This document shows positions 7,873-16,281 of a stretch of 64,000 bases of DNA, piece after piece. The notes beneath the pieces are model-generated. The model searched no databases and was not told where the DNA came from. It saw only the letters and a program-made list of their open reading frames with translations. Both the position numbers and the translations under genes were made by a program. The DNA comes from Paracoccaceae bacterium (lineage in GTDB: Bacteria > Pseudomonadota > Alphaproteobacteria > Rhodobacterales > Rhodobacteraceae). Location of the stretch: NCBI GenBank assembly GCA_022823605.1, contig JAJEHS010000002.1:1-64000 (forward strand), given 5' to 3'. Positions within the stretch are counted from its first letter, which is position 1. Each line of letters begins with the position of its first letter.

Positions 7873-8828
7873 AACTTGGATTTGTTTCGGACAGCTTGGG
7901 AGCCGTTCCTTTTGATGAAATGCTTGACCATGCCGTCCGTCTGGGAGTGAGTGGTGTTGAAATCAATACTTGTGGCTGGTCTACTGCACCTCATTTCAAT
8001 TTGAATGAAATGCTTGGCAGTTCAGAAAAGCAAAAGGCCTTCAAAAAAGCATTTAACGACAGAGGATTGGAGATAATTTGCCTCAATGCCAATGGTAACC
8101 CTCTTCATCCAATAGATCCAAAACAGTGTGAAGACCTAAAGAATACCATCCGTGTTGCTGGTGAAATGGAAATAAAAACGGTTTGCAGTATGTCCGGATT
8201 ACCGGCAGGATCAAAAAACGACACTACGCCCAACTGGGTAGTCAGTAGTTGGCCACCAGAAACACAGGATATTCTACGTTACCAATGGGAAGAAAAACTC
8301 ATCCCATTCTGGACAGAGATCATGTCTTTGGCCAGAGAGAATGGTATCGAAAGGATAGCCATGGAACTTCACGGTAATCAATGCGTCTATAATGTTCCTT
8401 CTCTACTCAAATTGCGAAATTCGGTCGGGCCTTTGATCGGTGCGAATCTTGATCCTTCGCATCTTTTCTGGATGGGTGCAGATCCACTGATTGCCGTTGA
8501 GGCACTTGGCAGTGCAATTTATCATGTTCATGCAAAAGATACCTTTATCAATCCCTCAGTACAGGCTACAACATCATTGCTTGAAAATGGATCGCTAATG
8601 AATATCCCGGCTCGTAGCTGGTCTTATATCACGCTTGGCTATGGGCATGGTGAACAATGGTGGAGGGAGTTTTGTTTCCGGCTAAGGATGAATGGATACG
8701 ATAGCTGGCTAGCAATAGAGCACGAAGACGTCATACTCAATTCTTTGGAAGGTTTGGAGAAATCCGTTTCACTAATAAAAAGCGTTATGCCTTCGGCACT
8801 CGCTGATTACAAGCCTCAAGATATTTGA
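7869..8828 (+). CDS. Sugar phosphate isomerase/epimerase family protein (AP_endonuc_2 TIM barrel)
   Basis: A 319-residue xylose-isomerase-like TIM barrel. It begins with MKLGFVSDSLGAVPFDEML and then GVSGVEINT, the family's first strand-helix units. Metal-site candidates in the usual order are the Glu of MELHGNQ, the LDPSHLFWMG aspartate and histidine, the HVHAKDT histidine pair, and the IEHED glutamate near the C-terminus. Such enzymes epimerise, isomerise or dehydrate keto-sugars and inososes. It is not a clear IolE: the characteristic N-terminus of inosose dehydratase is missing and the protein is slightly longer. Its ATG overlaps the stop of the preceding dehydrogenase (ATGA), so the two are translated together. 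A keto intermediate made by the dehydrogenase is the likely substrate (inference). Confidence 0.8.
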   Translation: MKLGFVSDSLGAVPFDEMLDHAVRLGVSGVEINTCGWSTAPHFNLNEMLGSSEKQKAFKKAFNDRGLEIICLNANGNPLHPIDPKQCEDLKNTIRVAGEMEIKTVCSMSGLPAGSKNDTTPNWVVSSWPPETQDILRYQWEEKLIPFWTEIMSLARENGIERIAMELHGNQCVYNVPSLLKLRNSVGPLIGANLDPSHLFWMGADPLIAVEALGSAIYHVHAKDTFINPSVQATTSLLENGSLMNIPARSWSYITLGYGHGEQWWREFCFRLRMNGYDSWLAIEHEDVILNSLEGLEKSVSLIKSVMPSALADYKPQDI

Positions 8829-8913
8829 AAAGCAAGGTCAGGGTTTGTAGCTTGGTTTACGCATTGAAACAACTAGGATTTCAAATGTCATAGACAAAAA
8901 AAGGAGTAACTCC

Positions 8914-9732
8914 ATGTATCACAACCGTCCTCATGTTGAAGATATCCGTGCAATGAAAAAACGTGGCGAAAAAATCTCCATGTTATTCGTTACTACTCAC
9001 GAAGAAGCTGATGCTGCAGCTAAAGCTGGGATTCATATGCTTTCAATTGAAGGTCGTTTCTTTGATGAGCAAATGAGGGAAGCAGCGGGTGATTGTTTCG
9101 TACAAGTTGGATTGCCCTATGGTGGCTGGGGCCGCTTTGAAGGTCGTCCGATTGCGACTGCAGAAGACTATCTGCGAGCAGCATTCCATTATGCTGGGAT
9201 TGGAGGTGATGCCTATTATTGTTCTGCCTCCTACGATATTCAAAAGGTTCTTTGTGACAACCATCTGCCTGTAGTTGGACACATTGGTTTGATACCAAGT
9301 TATATCACCTGGACCGGTTGGCGTGCAGTCGGCAAGACTTCAGAAGAGGCCATAGCCCTCTGGAAACACACCAAAATGCTGGAAAAGATTGGTGTTTTTG
9401 GAGCAGAACTAGAGGTTGTTCCAGAACCAGTAGCCAAATTCTTGACTGAAAACTCCCCTCTCATAATGCTTGGAATGGGTGCTGGCAAAAATGCTGATGC
9501 ACAATATCTATTTACCGAAGATGTTTGCGGATATGGCAAGAACCACAAGCCACGACACGGAAAGATGTACCGTAATTTTGCACCGGAATTTGAGCGTTTG
9601 CAGAGCGAACGAATTACCGCTTTCAAGGAATTTAAGGCAGATGTTGAATCTGGAGGTTATCCTGGTGAGGAGCATACAGTATCAATAAAGGACAGTGAAT
9701 TTGATGCTTTCTTGAAAGCCGTTCGAGTTTAA
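8914..9732 (+). CDS. PanB-fold protein, divergent ketopantoate-hydroxymethyltransferase homologue
   Basis: A 272-residue member of the PEP mutase/PanB TIM-barrel superfamily. Homology to PanB is clear in the second half: PVVGHIGLIPSYI (PanB 'PVCGHLGLTPQSV'), GWRAVGKTSEEA, ELEVVPEPVAKFLTE, LGMGAGKNADAQYLF, and the C-terminal SGGYPGEEHT, almost identical to PanB. The presumed general base corresponding to E. coli Glu181 is kept (Glu167 in ELEVVP). The metal ligands are not: the Asp45 loop VGDSLG reads SIEGRF, Asp84 is Gly66 in VGLPYG, and Lys112 and Glu114 have no counterpart in AYYCSASYD. So it should not make ketopantoate. AAGGAG 6-7 bases before ATG supports the start. As the last gene of a sugar operon it may perform an aldol, retro-aldol or C-C lyase step (inference). 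Confidence 0.7.
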   Translation: MYHNRPHVEDIRAMKKRGEKISMLFVTTHEEADAAAKAGIHMLSIEGRFFDEQMREAAGDCFVQVGLPYGGWGRFEGRPIATAEDYLRAAFHYAGIGGDAYYCSASYDIQKVLCDNHLPVVGHIGLIPSYITWTGWRAVGKTSEEAIALWKHTKMLEKIGVFGAELEVVPEPVAKFLTENSPLIMLGMGAGKNADAQYLFTEDVCGYGKNHKPRHGKMYRNFAPEFERLQSERITAFKEFKADVESGGYPGEEHTVSIKDSEFDAFLKAVRV

Positions 9733-10051
9733 TTGATGAAGTATTGCGTTTCTCGAGATTGGAACATTATGGATTTGGGATAGACCAATTCTGGTGATAC
9801 AAACCATTAACCAATACTTAATAAAACAAGAAGGTATTCCCAAAAAACTGGCAATTGAATTTATTTTAACTCCATTTCGAATGTTGTTTTGGGTTTCAAA
9901 AGCCTATGTGTAACATTGAGTATTTTGAATACACATTCAGAAAGTCACTCTAAAATTGTCAAGCAGGCAGCAAATGATATCGAGACTTCCTTATATTAGC
10001 AGTTCGAACAAACGGATTTGCACTGTAAGTTAATCCTTCCTGACAATACTC
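9733..10051. other. Intergenic region upstream of biotin transporter genes
   Basis: No gene was found in these 319 bases. They separate the sugar operon from bioMNY and should hold the bioMNY promoter. Two small overlapping inverted repeats are seen: ATGTGT (9906-9911) with ACACAT (9931-9936), and GTATT (9920-9924) with AATAC (9928-9932). A BioR-type TTATnnATAA box was looked for and not recognised. No terminator with a T-run is apparent after the preceding gene. Confidence 0.5.
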
Positions 10052-10786
10052 ATGTATAATAAAATAGAGAACAGGATTTCCTTAAATAACGTCAGTTTCA
10101 AGGTTAATGACAAAACTATAATCCAAAATCTCAATCTTGAAATAACCGAAAAACGGATAGGAATAGTTGGACGCAACGGTTCGGGGAAATCATCCCTGAT
10201 CAGATTGATTGGAGGATTAATCAAACCTTCCAGTGGCAATATATTTGTCAATGATATTGATGTTTTTGCAGACCGGAAGAATACAATCAGGACAATAGGA
10301 ATGGTATTCCAAAATCCTGATCACCAGATAATTTTTCCTACGGTTTTGCAGGAACTCACCTTTGGTTTGAACAATATTGGCCATTCGAGGGAAGAGGCAA
10401 AAGTATTTGCATTGAGGATATTGGAGAATTTCGGCAAATCCCATTGGGCTGAAAGACCTGTTTCAACCCTCTCGGAAGGTCAAAAGCATCTGGTTTGCCT
10501 TTTGTCTGTTCTGGCCATGCAACCCTCGATTATTTTATTGGATGAACCCTTTACCGGTCCGGACATCCCTACGGTCAGAATATTGGAGCGATTTTTGGCG
10601 CCACTGGATCAAACAATTCTGCTGATATCGCATGATCCCCATACCCTGATTGATTATGATCGGGTAATATGGCTCGAAAAGGGTAAAATCATCATGGATG
10701 GACCCCCTTCCAAAGTACTGGATGAATTCAAACAGGAAATGTATCGGATTGGTGACGAAGATGTTGAGTTTGAATTCTCCAATTAA
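10052..10786 (+). CDS. bioM: Biotin ECF transporter ATPase BioM
   Basis: A 244-residue energy-coupling-factor ATPase. Walker A is GRNGSGKSS (about residues 43-51), the Q-loop is FQNPDHQII (the QNPD motif typical of ECF/CbiO ATPases), the signature is LSEGQKH and Walker B is IILLDEPF. The order bioM-bioN-bioY identifies it as the energising subunit of a high-affinity biotin importer. The start ATG has no clear Shine-Dalgarno sequence. The last 26 bases overlap the start of bioN. The signature is LSEGQ rather than LSGGQ, which is common in BioM proteins. Confidence 0.9.
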   Translation: MYNKIENRISLNNVSFKVNDKTIIQNLNLEITEKRIGIVGRNGSGKSSLIRLIGGLIKPSSGNIFVNDIDVFADRKNTIRTIGMVFQNPDHQIIFPTVLQELTFGLNNIGHSREEAKVFALRILENFGKSHWAERPVSTLSEGQKHLVCLLSVLAMQPSIILLDEPFTGPDIPTVRILERFLAPLDQTILLISHDPHTLIDYDRVIWLEKGKIIMDGPPSKVLDEFKQEMYRIGDEDVEFEFSN

Positions 10787-11363
10787 GACACCTTACCATA
10801 ATCTTCCAGTTGTATGGAAACTGGCTATCCTCTCCATCACTACAATTATTGTCTATCAGTTGGAAAACCATCTGATTCTCACGGCATTGTTTCTGGTATT
10901 ATTCCTCCTCAAACTGATACCCGGTGTTGATTTTTTCAAGCTGGTCATTAGAAATCTTACCCCAATAATACCCTTCATGGTGATTATATTGCTTTGGCAT
11001 ATTTTCACGGGTGCTATTGTCCAAGGTATGGTTTTGCTGGTAAAATTCATGATTGTCATTTGCCTTGCCAATCTGGTGACCATGACCTCTCAATTGGATG
11101 ACATGATTGTCCTGATTGAGAAACTGGTAAAACCCCTCAGGAAAATCGGGTTGGATTTGTCATTTTTGGGTTTAACTTTCGGATTGGTAATCAGGTCGGT
11201 TCCCAATTTATTGGAAATCACTAGAAGATTGAATTTTTCATGGCGAAGCCGCTCCTTGAAAAGGCCTACCTGGAGATTAGTTTTTCCATTGATATGTTTT
11301 GCACTGGATGATGCAGATCATGTTGCCGAAGCTATCAAGGCACGACGATCAATCAATAGCTAG
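10761..11363 (+). CDS. bioN: Biotin ECF transporter transmembrane T component BioN
   Basis: A 200-residue ECF T component (CbiQ family) with four or five hydrophobic segments, and the paired short cytoplasmic helices that couple to the ATPase near the C-terminus. The characteristic motif ARRS (residues about 194-197, in EAIKARRSIN) is the conserved A-R-S/R-type coupling motif seen in CbiQ/BioN proteins. The ATG at 10761 is preferred over an upstream in-frame start because the resulting protein begins just before the first membrane helix and has GGTGA 8-12 bases upstream. The reading frame overlaps the end of bioM by 26 bases, so translation should be coupled. It bridges BioM and BioY in the membrane. 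Confidence 0.88.
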   Translation: MLSLNSPIKTPYHNLPVVWKLAILSITTIIVYQLENHLILTALFLVLFLLKLIPGVDFFKLVIRNLTPIIPFMVIILLWHIFTGAIVQGMVLLVKFMIVICLANLVTMTSQLDDMIVLIEKLVKPLRKIGLDLSFLGLTFGLVIRSVPNLLEITRRLNFSWRSRSLKRPTWRLVFPLICFALDDADHVAEAIKARRSINS

Positions 11364-11374
11364 TTAGGCGGACC

Positions 11375-11923
11375 ATGGAAAGAAATATTGCTTATATTGC
11401 CCTTTTTGCGGCTTTGACAGCAGCCTTGGGTTTTATCCCGATCATTACCTTGGCATTTGGTGTTCCAATTACAGCTCAGACACTCGGCGTCATGCTTAGT
11501 GGCTGCATTTTGGGTAGTTGGAGAGGGGGTCTTGCCAGTCTTTTACTGATAGTCCTCATCGCATTGGGTGTTCCCTTATTGGCCGGGGGTCGCGGGGGAT
11601 TGGGACTATTCTTCTCACCCTCAGGAGGTTTTCTGATCGGCTGGCCAATTGGAGCATTCGTATGTGGGTTGATCATGGAACATTTCAGGAAAACTCACCC
11701 TTTTGCGATCGGTTTGTTTGCATCTGTAATTGGAGGCATAATCGTTGTTTACATTCCGGGAATTTTTGGCATGTACCTGGTATTGGAACAAACTCTTGTC
11801 CACATTATCTACTCGGTCATGATTTTCGTTCCAGGTGACCTTATCAAGGCCATTATTTCCAGTTTGATCATTATGCTCTTGTGTAAATACAGACCGGAAT
11901 CCGTGATTTCCCGGAATGGCTAA
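11375..11923 (+). CDS. bioY: Biotin transporter S component BioY
   Basis: A 182-residue substrate-specific component of the biotin ECF transporter, with about six transmembrane helices. The BioY signature is clear: AALTAALGFIPII at the N-terminus, PITAQTLGVMLSGCILG, and the glycine-rich loop GVPLLAGGRGGLGLFF followed by PSGGFLIGWPIGAF, in which the family binds biotin. Cytoplasmic membrane location. It starts 11 bases after bioN and overlaps the following nitroreductase gene by 8 bases. No biotin synthesis genes (bioB, F, D, A) are in the window, which fits but does not prove dependence on imported biotin. Confidence 0.93.
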   Translation: MERNIAYIALFAALTAALGFIPIITLAFGVPITAQTLGVMLSGCILGSWRGGLASLLLIVLIALGVPLLAGGRGGLGLFFSPSGGFLIGWPIGAFVCGLIMEHFRKTHPFAIGLFASVIGGIIVVYIPGIFGMYLVLEQTLVHIIYSVMIFVPGDLIKAIISSLIIMLLCKYRPESVISRNG

Positions 11924-12596
11924 GACAAACCTTCAGGAGATAGTACTTGCCAGGAGATCAATTCGTGGTTTCCTTCCTGGTCCTGTTTCCAGATCAACCC
12001 TAGAAAGAATCTTGCAATTGGCCAGAAGTGCTCCAAGTGGTGCAAATCTACAACCCGGGAGGTTTACGGTTCTCACTTCGGATGCTTTGGAAAATTTAAC
12101 AGATATCCTCATACAAGCTATCAGGGATGAACGTCCAGGCGTTTCGGAATATTCATATTTTCCCAATCCGTTGCCTGAGTATCTTCTGGCTAGAAAAAGG
12201 GCGACCGGCTTTGGCTTGTATGATGCTCTCAATATAGCCAAAAGAGATATCAAGGCCAGAAAAAAACAGTTCGAACACAATTACCTTTTTTTTGGGGCCC
12301 CTGTAGGGATGGTTGTCAGCGTTGACAAGCGAATGGGTAAAGGCTGTTTCATGGATCTGGGAATGGCTATCCAAAATCTTTTGATCGGTATTGAAACCGA
12401 AGGGTTGTCAAGTTGTGGTATTGGTGCTCTGGCTAATTATGGTGATCTTGTCCATGAGCATTTGACCTTGCCGGATGATGAAATCGTCGTTTGTGGAATT
12501 GCGGTTGGTTATGCGGATCCCAATAACCCTGCTAACAACTTTAAAACACCACGTTTGAACCTTGATGAATATTCAAAATTCCTTGGTTTTGATTAA
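11916..12596 (+). CDS. Nitroreductase-family flavoprotein
   Basis: A 226-residue FMN-dependent nitroreductase. The N-terminal RRSIRGF motif (about residues 13-19), SAPSGANLQPGRF (FMN-binding region), the central FFGAPVGMVV and the C-terminal CGIAVGYADPNNPAN segment are standard for the NfsA/NfnB-like superfamily. Such enzymes use NAD(P)H to reduce nitro groups, quinones, enones or similar acceptors in the cytoplasm. The start codon lies within the last codons of bioY, so it is co-transcribed with the biotin transporter; there is no known biochemical tie between the two. The natural substrate is unknown. It ends 68 bases before the convergent ABC exporter genes, and no hairpin was found in that gap. 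Confidence 0.85.
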   Translation: MAKTNLQEIVLARRSIRGFLPGPVSRSTLERILQLARSAPSGANLQPGRFTVLTSDALENLTDILIQAIRDERPGVSEYSYFPNPLPEYLLARKRATGFGLYDALNIAKRDIKARKKQFEHNYLFFGAPVGMVVSVDKRMGKGCFMDLGMAIQNLLIGIETEGLSSCGIGALANYGDLVHEHLTLPDDEIVVCGIAVGYADPNNPANNFKTPRLNLDEYSKFLGFD

Positions 12597-12664
12597 AGCA
12601 ATTTTTTCTCAGATTTATACGCTTCGATATACACGCCAAATAGAAGTTACTGGAACTGGTTGAT

Positions 12665-13396
12665 TCACCTGTACTTTATAGCCTCATCCCGTCTGTATCC
12701 CATAGTAGCCAAAATCAGGAAAAGAATGGTGTAGGCAAGTAATATCAAGAATGGTTCCGTTGTCCAAGGCTCCCCACTAATCCCCGCCTGGGTCAAATTA
12801 ACAATATGCCTTACGGGTGAATAAATGGAAATTGAATTCATAAACTCGGGCATCAAACTTGGATGAAAAAATATGCCTCCAAGAAAAGCTAGAATGATAT
12901 AAAGCAAATTGGCTACGGGTAAGGCTCCCTTAGGAGAACACCAATAACCAATCGTCAAACCCATTGCAGCAAGTGGAAAAACTCCAACAAAAACACCGAA
13001 CAACATTTTAAACCAGGAATTTGTTGGCATGCCAATATCTGTTGTCAGAAAGGCAACAACAATCAGGATGCAAATTGAAACCGATACAAACACCAGAGAT
13101 GCCAGAACTGTTGCTAACAATCTGCTGAGAGGGTGTACCGGCAAAACCCTGGCATATTGTTCCCAAGGCGATTCCCTATCATTGGCAATTCCTACCCCAA
13201 ACTGGAAGAAGGCTACTCCCAGTGAAGAAAATACACAGAAAGACCCGAGGGCAAAATTTGCTTCCTGACGGCTATCAGAAAAGGTAACTCCCACAATGAC
13301 AAAAATGACTGATGGTACGAGAATGGTAACCAGGGAATAACTTGGGGTTCTTATCAAACCCAACAGGCATGTTTTAAAATACTGGTACAGGATCAT
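12665..13396 (-). CDS. ABC-2 type exporter permease
   Basis: A 243-residue integral membrane protein of the ABC-2 permease family with six hydrophobic segments. It has the short N-terminal amphipathic stretch (YQYFKTCLLGLIRTPSYS) and the central cytoplasmic loop with ESPWEQYARVLPVHPLSR that are usual in drug, lipid and polysaccharide exporters. The start codon overlaps the stop of the upstream ATPase gene by four bases, so the two proteins form one exporter. The substrate is unknown; the pair resembles multidrug or antibiotic exporters (YadG/YadH-like) more than capsule exporters, since no glycan genes are nearby. Confidence 0.8.
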   Translation of the reverse strand: MILYQYFKTCLLGLIRTPSYSLVTILVPSVIFVIVGVTFSDSRQEANFALGSFCVFSSLGVAFFQFGVGIANDRESPWEQYARVLPVHPLSRLLATVLASLVFVSVSICILIVVAFLTTDIGMPTNSWFKMLFGVFVGVFPLAAMGLTIGYWCSPKGALPVANLLYIILAFLGGIFFHPSLMPEFMNSISIYSPVRHIVNLTQAGISGEPWTTEPFLILLAYTILFLILATMGYRRDEAIKYR

Positions 13397-14325
13397 TTCT
13401 GCCTGCTGTTATCTAAAAGGGTAAAAAATGCTTCTTCCAGATTTGCGGGCCTTATTTGAAGATCCTGAAATTCGAGGTCATTACGAACCATTGATCTGAT
13501 CACCAGGTCAGAGTCATTAGTGATAATAATCACCCTGTCATCTTGCTGCTTGATATGAGTTGCACCATCCAACATGGTCGGCAGATCACCTCTGTAACTA
13601 ACCCTGCTGCTTCCAACCAAATCACGAATTTGTTCCAGACTTCCGTCGGCGAGTTTCTTTCCCTCATTTATAACGACTATTCTCGAAGCAAGTGCTTCAG
13701 CCTCTTCCAAATAATGAGTGGTTAAAACTACTGTACCACCCGATCCACGATAATCAAGAATTGCTTTCCAAATGTTTTGTCTGGATTCCACATCAAGCCC
13801 CGTAGTTGGTTCGTCCAAAAACACCAGATTGGGATTACCAATGAATGAAAGTGCAACTGCCAATAATCTTTTCTGTCCTCCACTCAATCCACCTGTCTGT
13901 TTGTTCTTGAGTTTTTCCAATGGGAATCTGGCAAACAACACATCATCGGTCATGGGTTTGGGAAAATGAGACTTTACCAGATCAAGAATTTCGGAAACAC
14001 GCAAATTGTCGGGAAAACCGGATTCCTGAGGTGCCAGTCCCATCTGTAACCTGATGGATTTGTCCCAGGGATTTCCTCCCAATATGGATACGGAACCTGA
14101 ATCACTCTTTCTGATGCCGGTCATGATACCGATTGCAGTTGTTTTTCCTGCACCATTGGGACCTAGAAGAGCATGTATCTCACCCTGCTTCAACTCCAAA
14201 TTCAATCCACTGAGTGCTTTGGTGGAACCGAATGACTTGACAACATTGCAAAACTGAACAGCATTGACTTCCTTCGATTCTTTTGAAATAGCATTCATTC
14301 CTGTTGAGTTGGCCATAGTGGTCAT
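13393..14325 (-). CDS. ABC exporter ATP-binding protein
   Basis: A 310-residue ATPase of the DrrA/CcmA-like exporter group. Walker A is GPNGAGKTT (about residues 54-62), the Q-loop glutamine is in APQESGF, the signature is LSGGQKR and Walker B is VFLDEPTTGLD followed by the switch histidine in TTHYLEEAE. After the nucleotide domain there is a C-terminal extension of about 80 residues (VSYRGDLPTML onward), the DUF4162-like regulatory tail common in DrrA proteins. It energises the permease encoded immediately downstream. The start lies 43 bases from the divergent iolC start, so the two promoters must overlap or share regulatory sequence. Confidence 0.88.
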   Translation of the reverse strand: MTTMANSTGMNAISKESKEVNAVQFCNVVKSFGSTKALSGLNLELKQGEIHALLGPNGAGKTTAIGIMTGIRKSDSGSVSILGGNPWDKSIRLQMGLAPQESGFPDNLRVSEILDLVKSHFPKPMTDDVLFARFPLEKLKNKQTGGLSGGQKRLLAVALSFIGNPNLVFLDEPTTGLDVESRQNIWKAILDYRGSGGTVVLTTHYLEEAEALASRIVVINEGKKLADGSLEQIRDLVGSSRVSYRGDLPTMLDGATHIKQQDDRVIIITNDSDLVIRSMVRNDLEFQDLQIRPANLEEAFFTLLDNSRQK

Positions 14326-14368
14326 ATATACTCACCAATTTACATTAGGGGTATTGGAAAAGTTGGAT

Positions 14369-16246
14369 ATGGATAAAAAAACGCTTGATCTAATTACCAT
14401 TGGTCGATCCTCCGTAGACCTTTATGGTGAGCAGGTTGGAGGACGCCTTGAGGATATGGGTTCCTTCAAAAAATACATTGGAGGCTCTCCCACCAATATT
14501 GCTGCTGGAGGATCAAGGCTGGGACTTGCCACGGCTCTCATTACCAGGGTTGGCGACGAACATATGGGCCGTTTCATAAGGGAGGAGTTGATCAGGGAAG
14601 GAGTTGATGTAACAGCGGTTAAAACTGATCCTGAGAGACTAACTGCCCTGGTTTTGCTGGGAATCAGGGATGAAGACACTTTCCCCCTGATATTTTATCG
14701 GGAAAATTGTGCCGATATGGGTTTGACGGAAGAGGATATCGATCCTGAATTTATTGCGAAGACAAAATGTCTTTGTGCAACTGGTACTCATCTTTCACAT
14801 CCCGATACTGCAGCAGCCGTCCGTAAGGCTTTGCTGATTGCCAGGGAAGTTGGCACCAAAACAGCATTGGATATTGATTACCGACCCAACCTGTGGGGAT
14901 TGGGTGGACATGATGATGGTGAGAATCGTTTTGTCGCCTCAGGTACTGTAACTGCCACCCTTCAATCGACTGTAGGATTATTCGATCTGATTGTGGGTAC
15001 CGAAGAGGAATTCCATATTGCAGGAGGTTCAAGTGATACCCTAACTGCACTCAAAAATTTAAGGACAATGACCAATGCCATCTTGGTTTGCAAGCGAGGA
15101 CCAATAGGTGCAGTGGCCTTTCGGGCAGAAATCCCCGAATCCTTGGAGCAAGGTGAATCAGGTCCCGGTTTCAATGTAGAAGTCTTCAATGTCCTGGGCG
15201 CCGGTGATGGTTTCATGGCCGGTTTCCTCAAGGGATGGTTGACCGGTGAGGACCTATCAACCTCTCTCAAATTTGCCAATGCGTGTGGTGCCTTTGCCGT
15301 CTCCAGACATGGTTGTACACCTGCCTATCCATCTCTTCAGGAGCTTGAGTATTTTCTTGAGCATGGTTCCCAGACCAGTTCGTTGAGGAATGAATTCTTG
15401 CTGGAGCAAATACATTGGTCAACCACACGTCGAACCTATTGGAAGGAATTGACGATCGTTTCCCTTGAGGGCATGAATTTGGAATCCGTACCTGCAATTG
15501 GGCATGATGCATCCCGATTGGTAGAACAATTCAAGGGAATTATTGTGAAATGCCTGCTTTCAGCTGGTTCCTCAGGCAATCATTATGGCGTGATCCTTCC
15601 TGCCAACCAAAGCCGTTCACTTTTGGATGAAACAACAGGTCAGGGTTTGCTGGTAATTAGATCTGTGGGTGTTGTCGGAAAGGATACCTTGCTCAAAGTT
15701 GAAAACAATTGCGAAAACCTTTCAGAATGGCCCCTGGAACATACCGTAAAGATAAAGTTTTTGATTGAAGATGATTCCAAAGGGAGTATTGATGATCAAG
15801 TAGCATCATTAAAGCGGTTATTTGGAAATACAAGAAGAAACCGATTGAATCTCGCTTTGGAACTGGATTTTGAAACCAGTGAAATAGATATCAGGCTTAA
15901 CGTTATAAAATCCATTTTGAAGCAGGACATTGTGCCAGATTTTTGGATACTTAATGAAGCCGATGATTCTGAGTTGGGTCCTTTCAACAGGATTATTCTC
16001 GACAAAGACCCATACTCACTGGGTATTTTAACTCTCGATCAAGGGCTTACACCAATCGAAGCAAATGATTTATCAAGGTATATCGATGCAGGAAGTACGC
16101 AAAACGGAAAAATTATCTTGTGGAATGGATTAAGGGAACTTTTTGGCAGATGGTTATCAGGTAATGTCACCCATTCGGTAGCTGAAAAAGAAATCTCCGA
16201 ATGGTTGAAGTTTCATTCCAACCAATGGAATAATGGCTCATCATGA
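14369..16246 (+). CDS. iolC: 5-dehydro-2-deoxygluconokinase fused to a DUF2090 domain (IolC)
   Basis: A 625-residue two-domain protein. Residues about 1-330 are a PfkB/ribokinase-type kinase: the substrate region YIGGSPTNIA near residue 35, DIDYRPNLW in the middle and the catalytic GAGDGFMAGFL (about residues 277-287) are all present. Residues about 335-625 are a DUF2090 domain, the TIM-barrel aldolase-like partner found fused to IolC in many proteobacteria. The kinase phosphorylates 2-deoxy-5-keto-D-gluconate in inositol catabolism; the fused domain may then cleave the product to dihydroxyacetone phosphate and malonic semialdehyde (inference from the family). The ATG at 14369 is preferred since GGAAAAG precedes it; an upstream in-frame start would run into the divergent ABC gene. 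iolB follows 35 bases later. Confidence 0.9.
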   Translation: MDKKTLDLITIGRSSVDLYGEQVGGRLEDMGSFKKYIGGSPTNIAAGGSRLGLATALITRVGDEHMGRFIREELIREGVDVTAVKTDPERLTALVLLGIRDEDTFPLIFYRENCADMGLTEEDIDPEFIAKTKCLCATGTHLSHPDTAAAVRKALLIAREVGTKTALDIDYRPNLWGLGGHDDGENRFVASGTVTATLQSTVGLFDLIVGTEEEFHIAGGSSDTLTALKNLRTMTNAILVCKRGPIGAVAFRAEIPESLEQGESGPGFNVEVFNVLGAGDGFMAGFLKGWLTGEDLSTSLKFANACGAFAVSRHGCTPAYPSLQELEYFLEHGSQTSSLRNEFLLEQIHWSTTRRTYWKELTIVSLEGMNLESVPAIGHDASRLVEQFKGIIVKCLLSAGSSGNHYGVILPANQSRSLLDETTGQGLLVIRSVGVVGKDTLLKVENNCENLSEWPLEHTVKIKFLIEDDSKGSIDDQVASLKRLFGNTRRNRLNLALELDFETSEIDIRLNVIKSILKQDIVPDFWILNEADDSELGPFNRIILDKDPYSLGILTLDQGLTPIEANDLSRYIDAGSTQNGKIILWNGLRELFGRWLSGNVTHSVAEKEISEWLKFHSNQWNNGSS

Positions 16247-16281
16247 ATCCTGGGGAATAAAAATAATTGCAGGGAACACGT

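Noticed and set aside
7869-8828. Annotation as inosose dehydratase IolE
   Set aside because: The typical IolE N-terminus is absent and the gene lies away from iolB/iolC; only the broad isomerase/epimerase family is supported.
8914-9732. Annotation as true ketopantoate hydroxymethyltransferase (panB)
   Set aside because: The metal ligands and the Lys of the active site are replaced, although the fold and several motifs are PanB-like.
9733-10051. BioR-type operator in front of bioM
   Set aside because: No TTATnnATAA palindrome could be found; the nearest sequence, TTATATTAG, does not fit.
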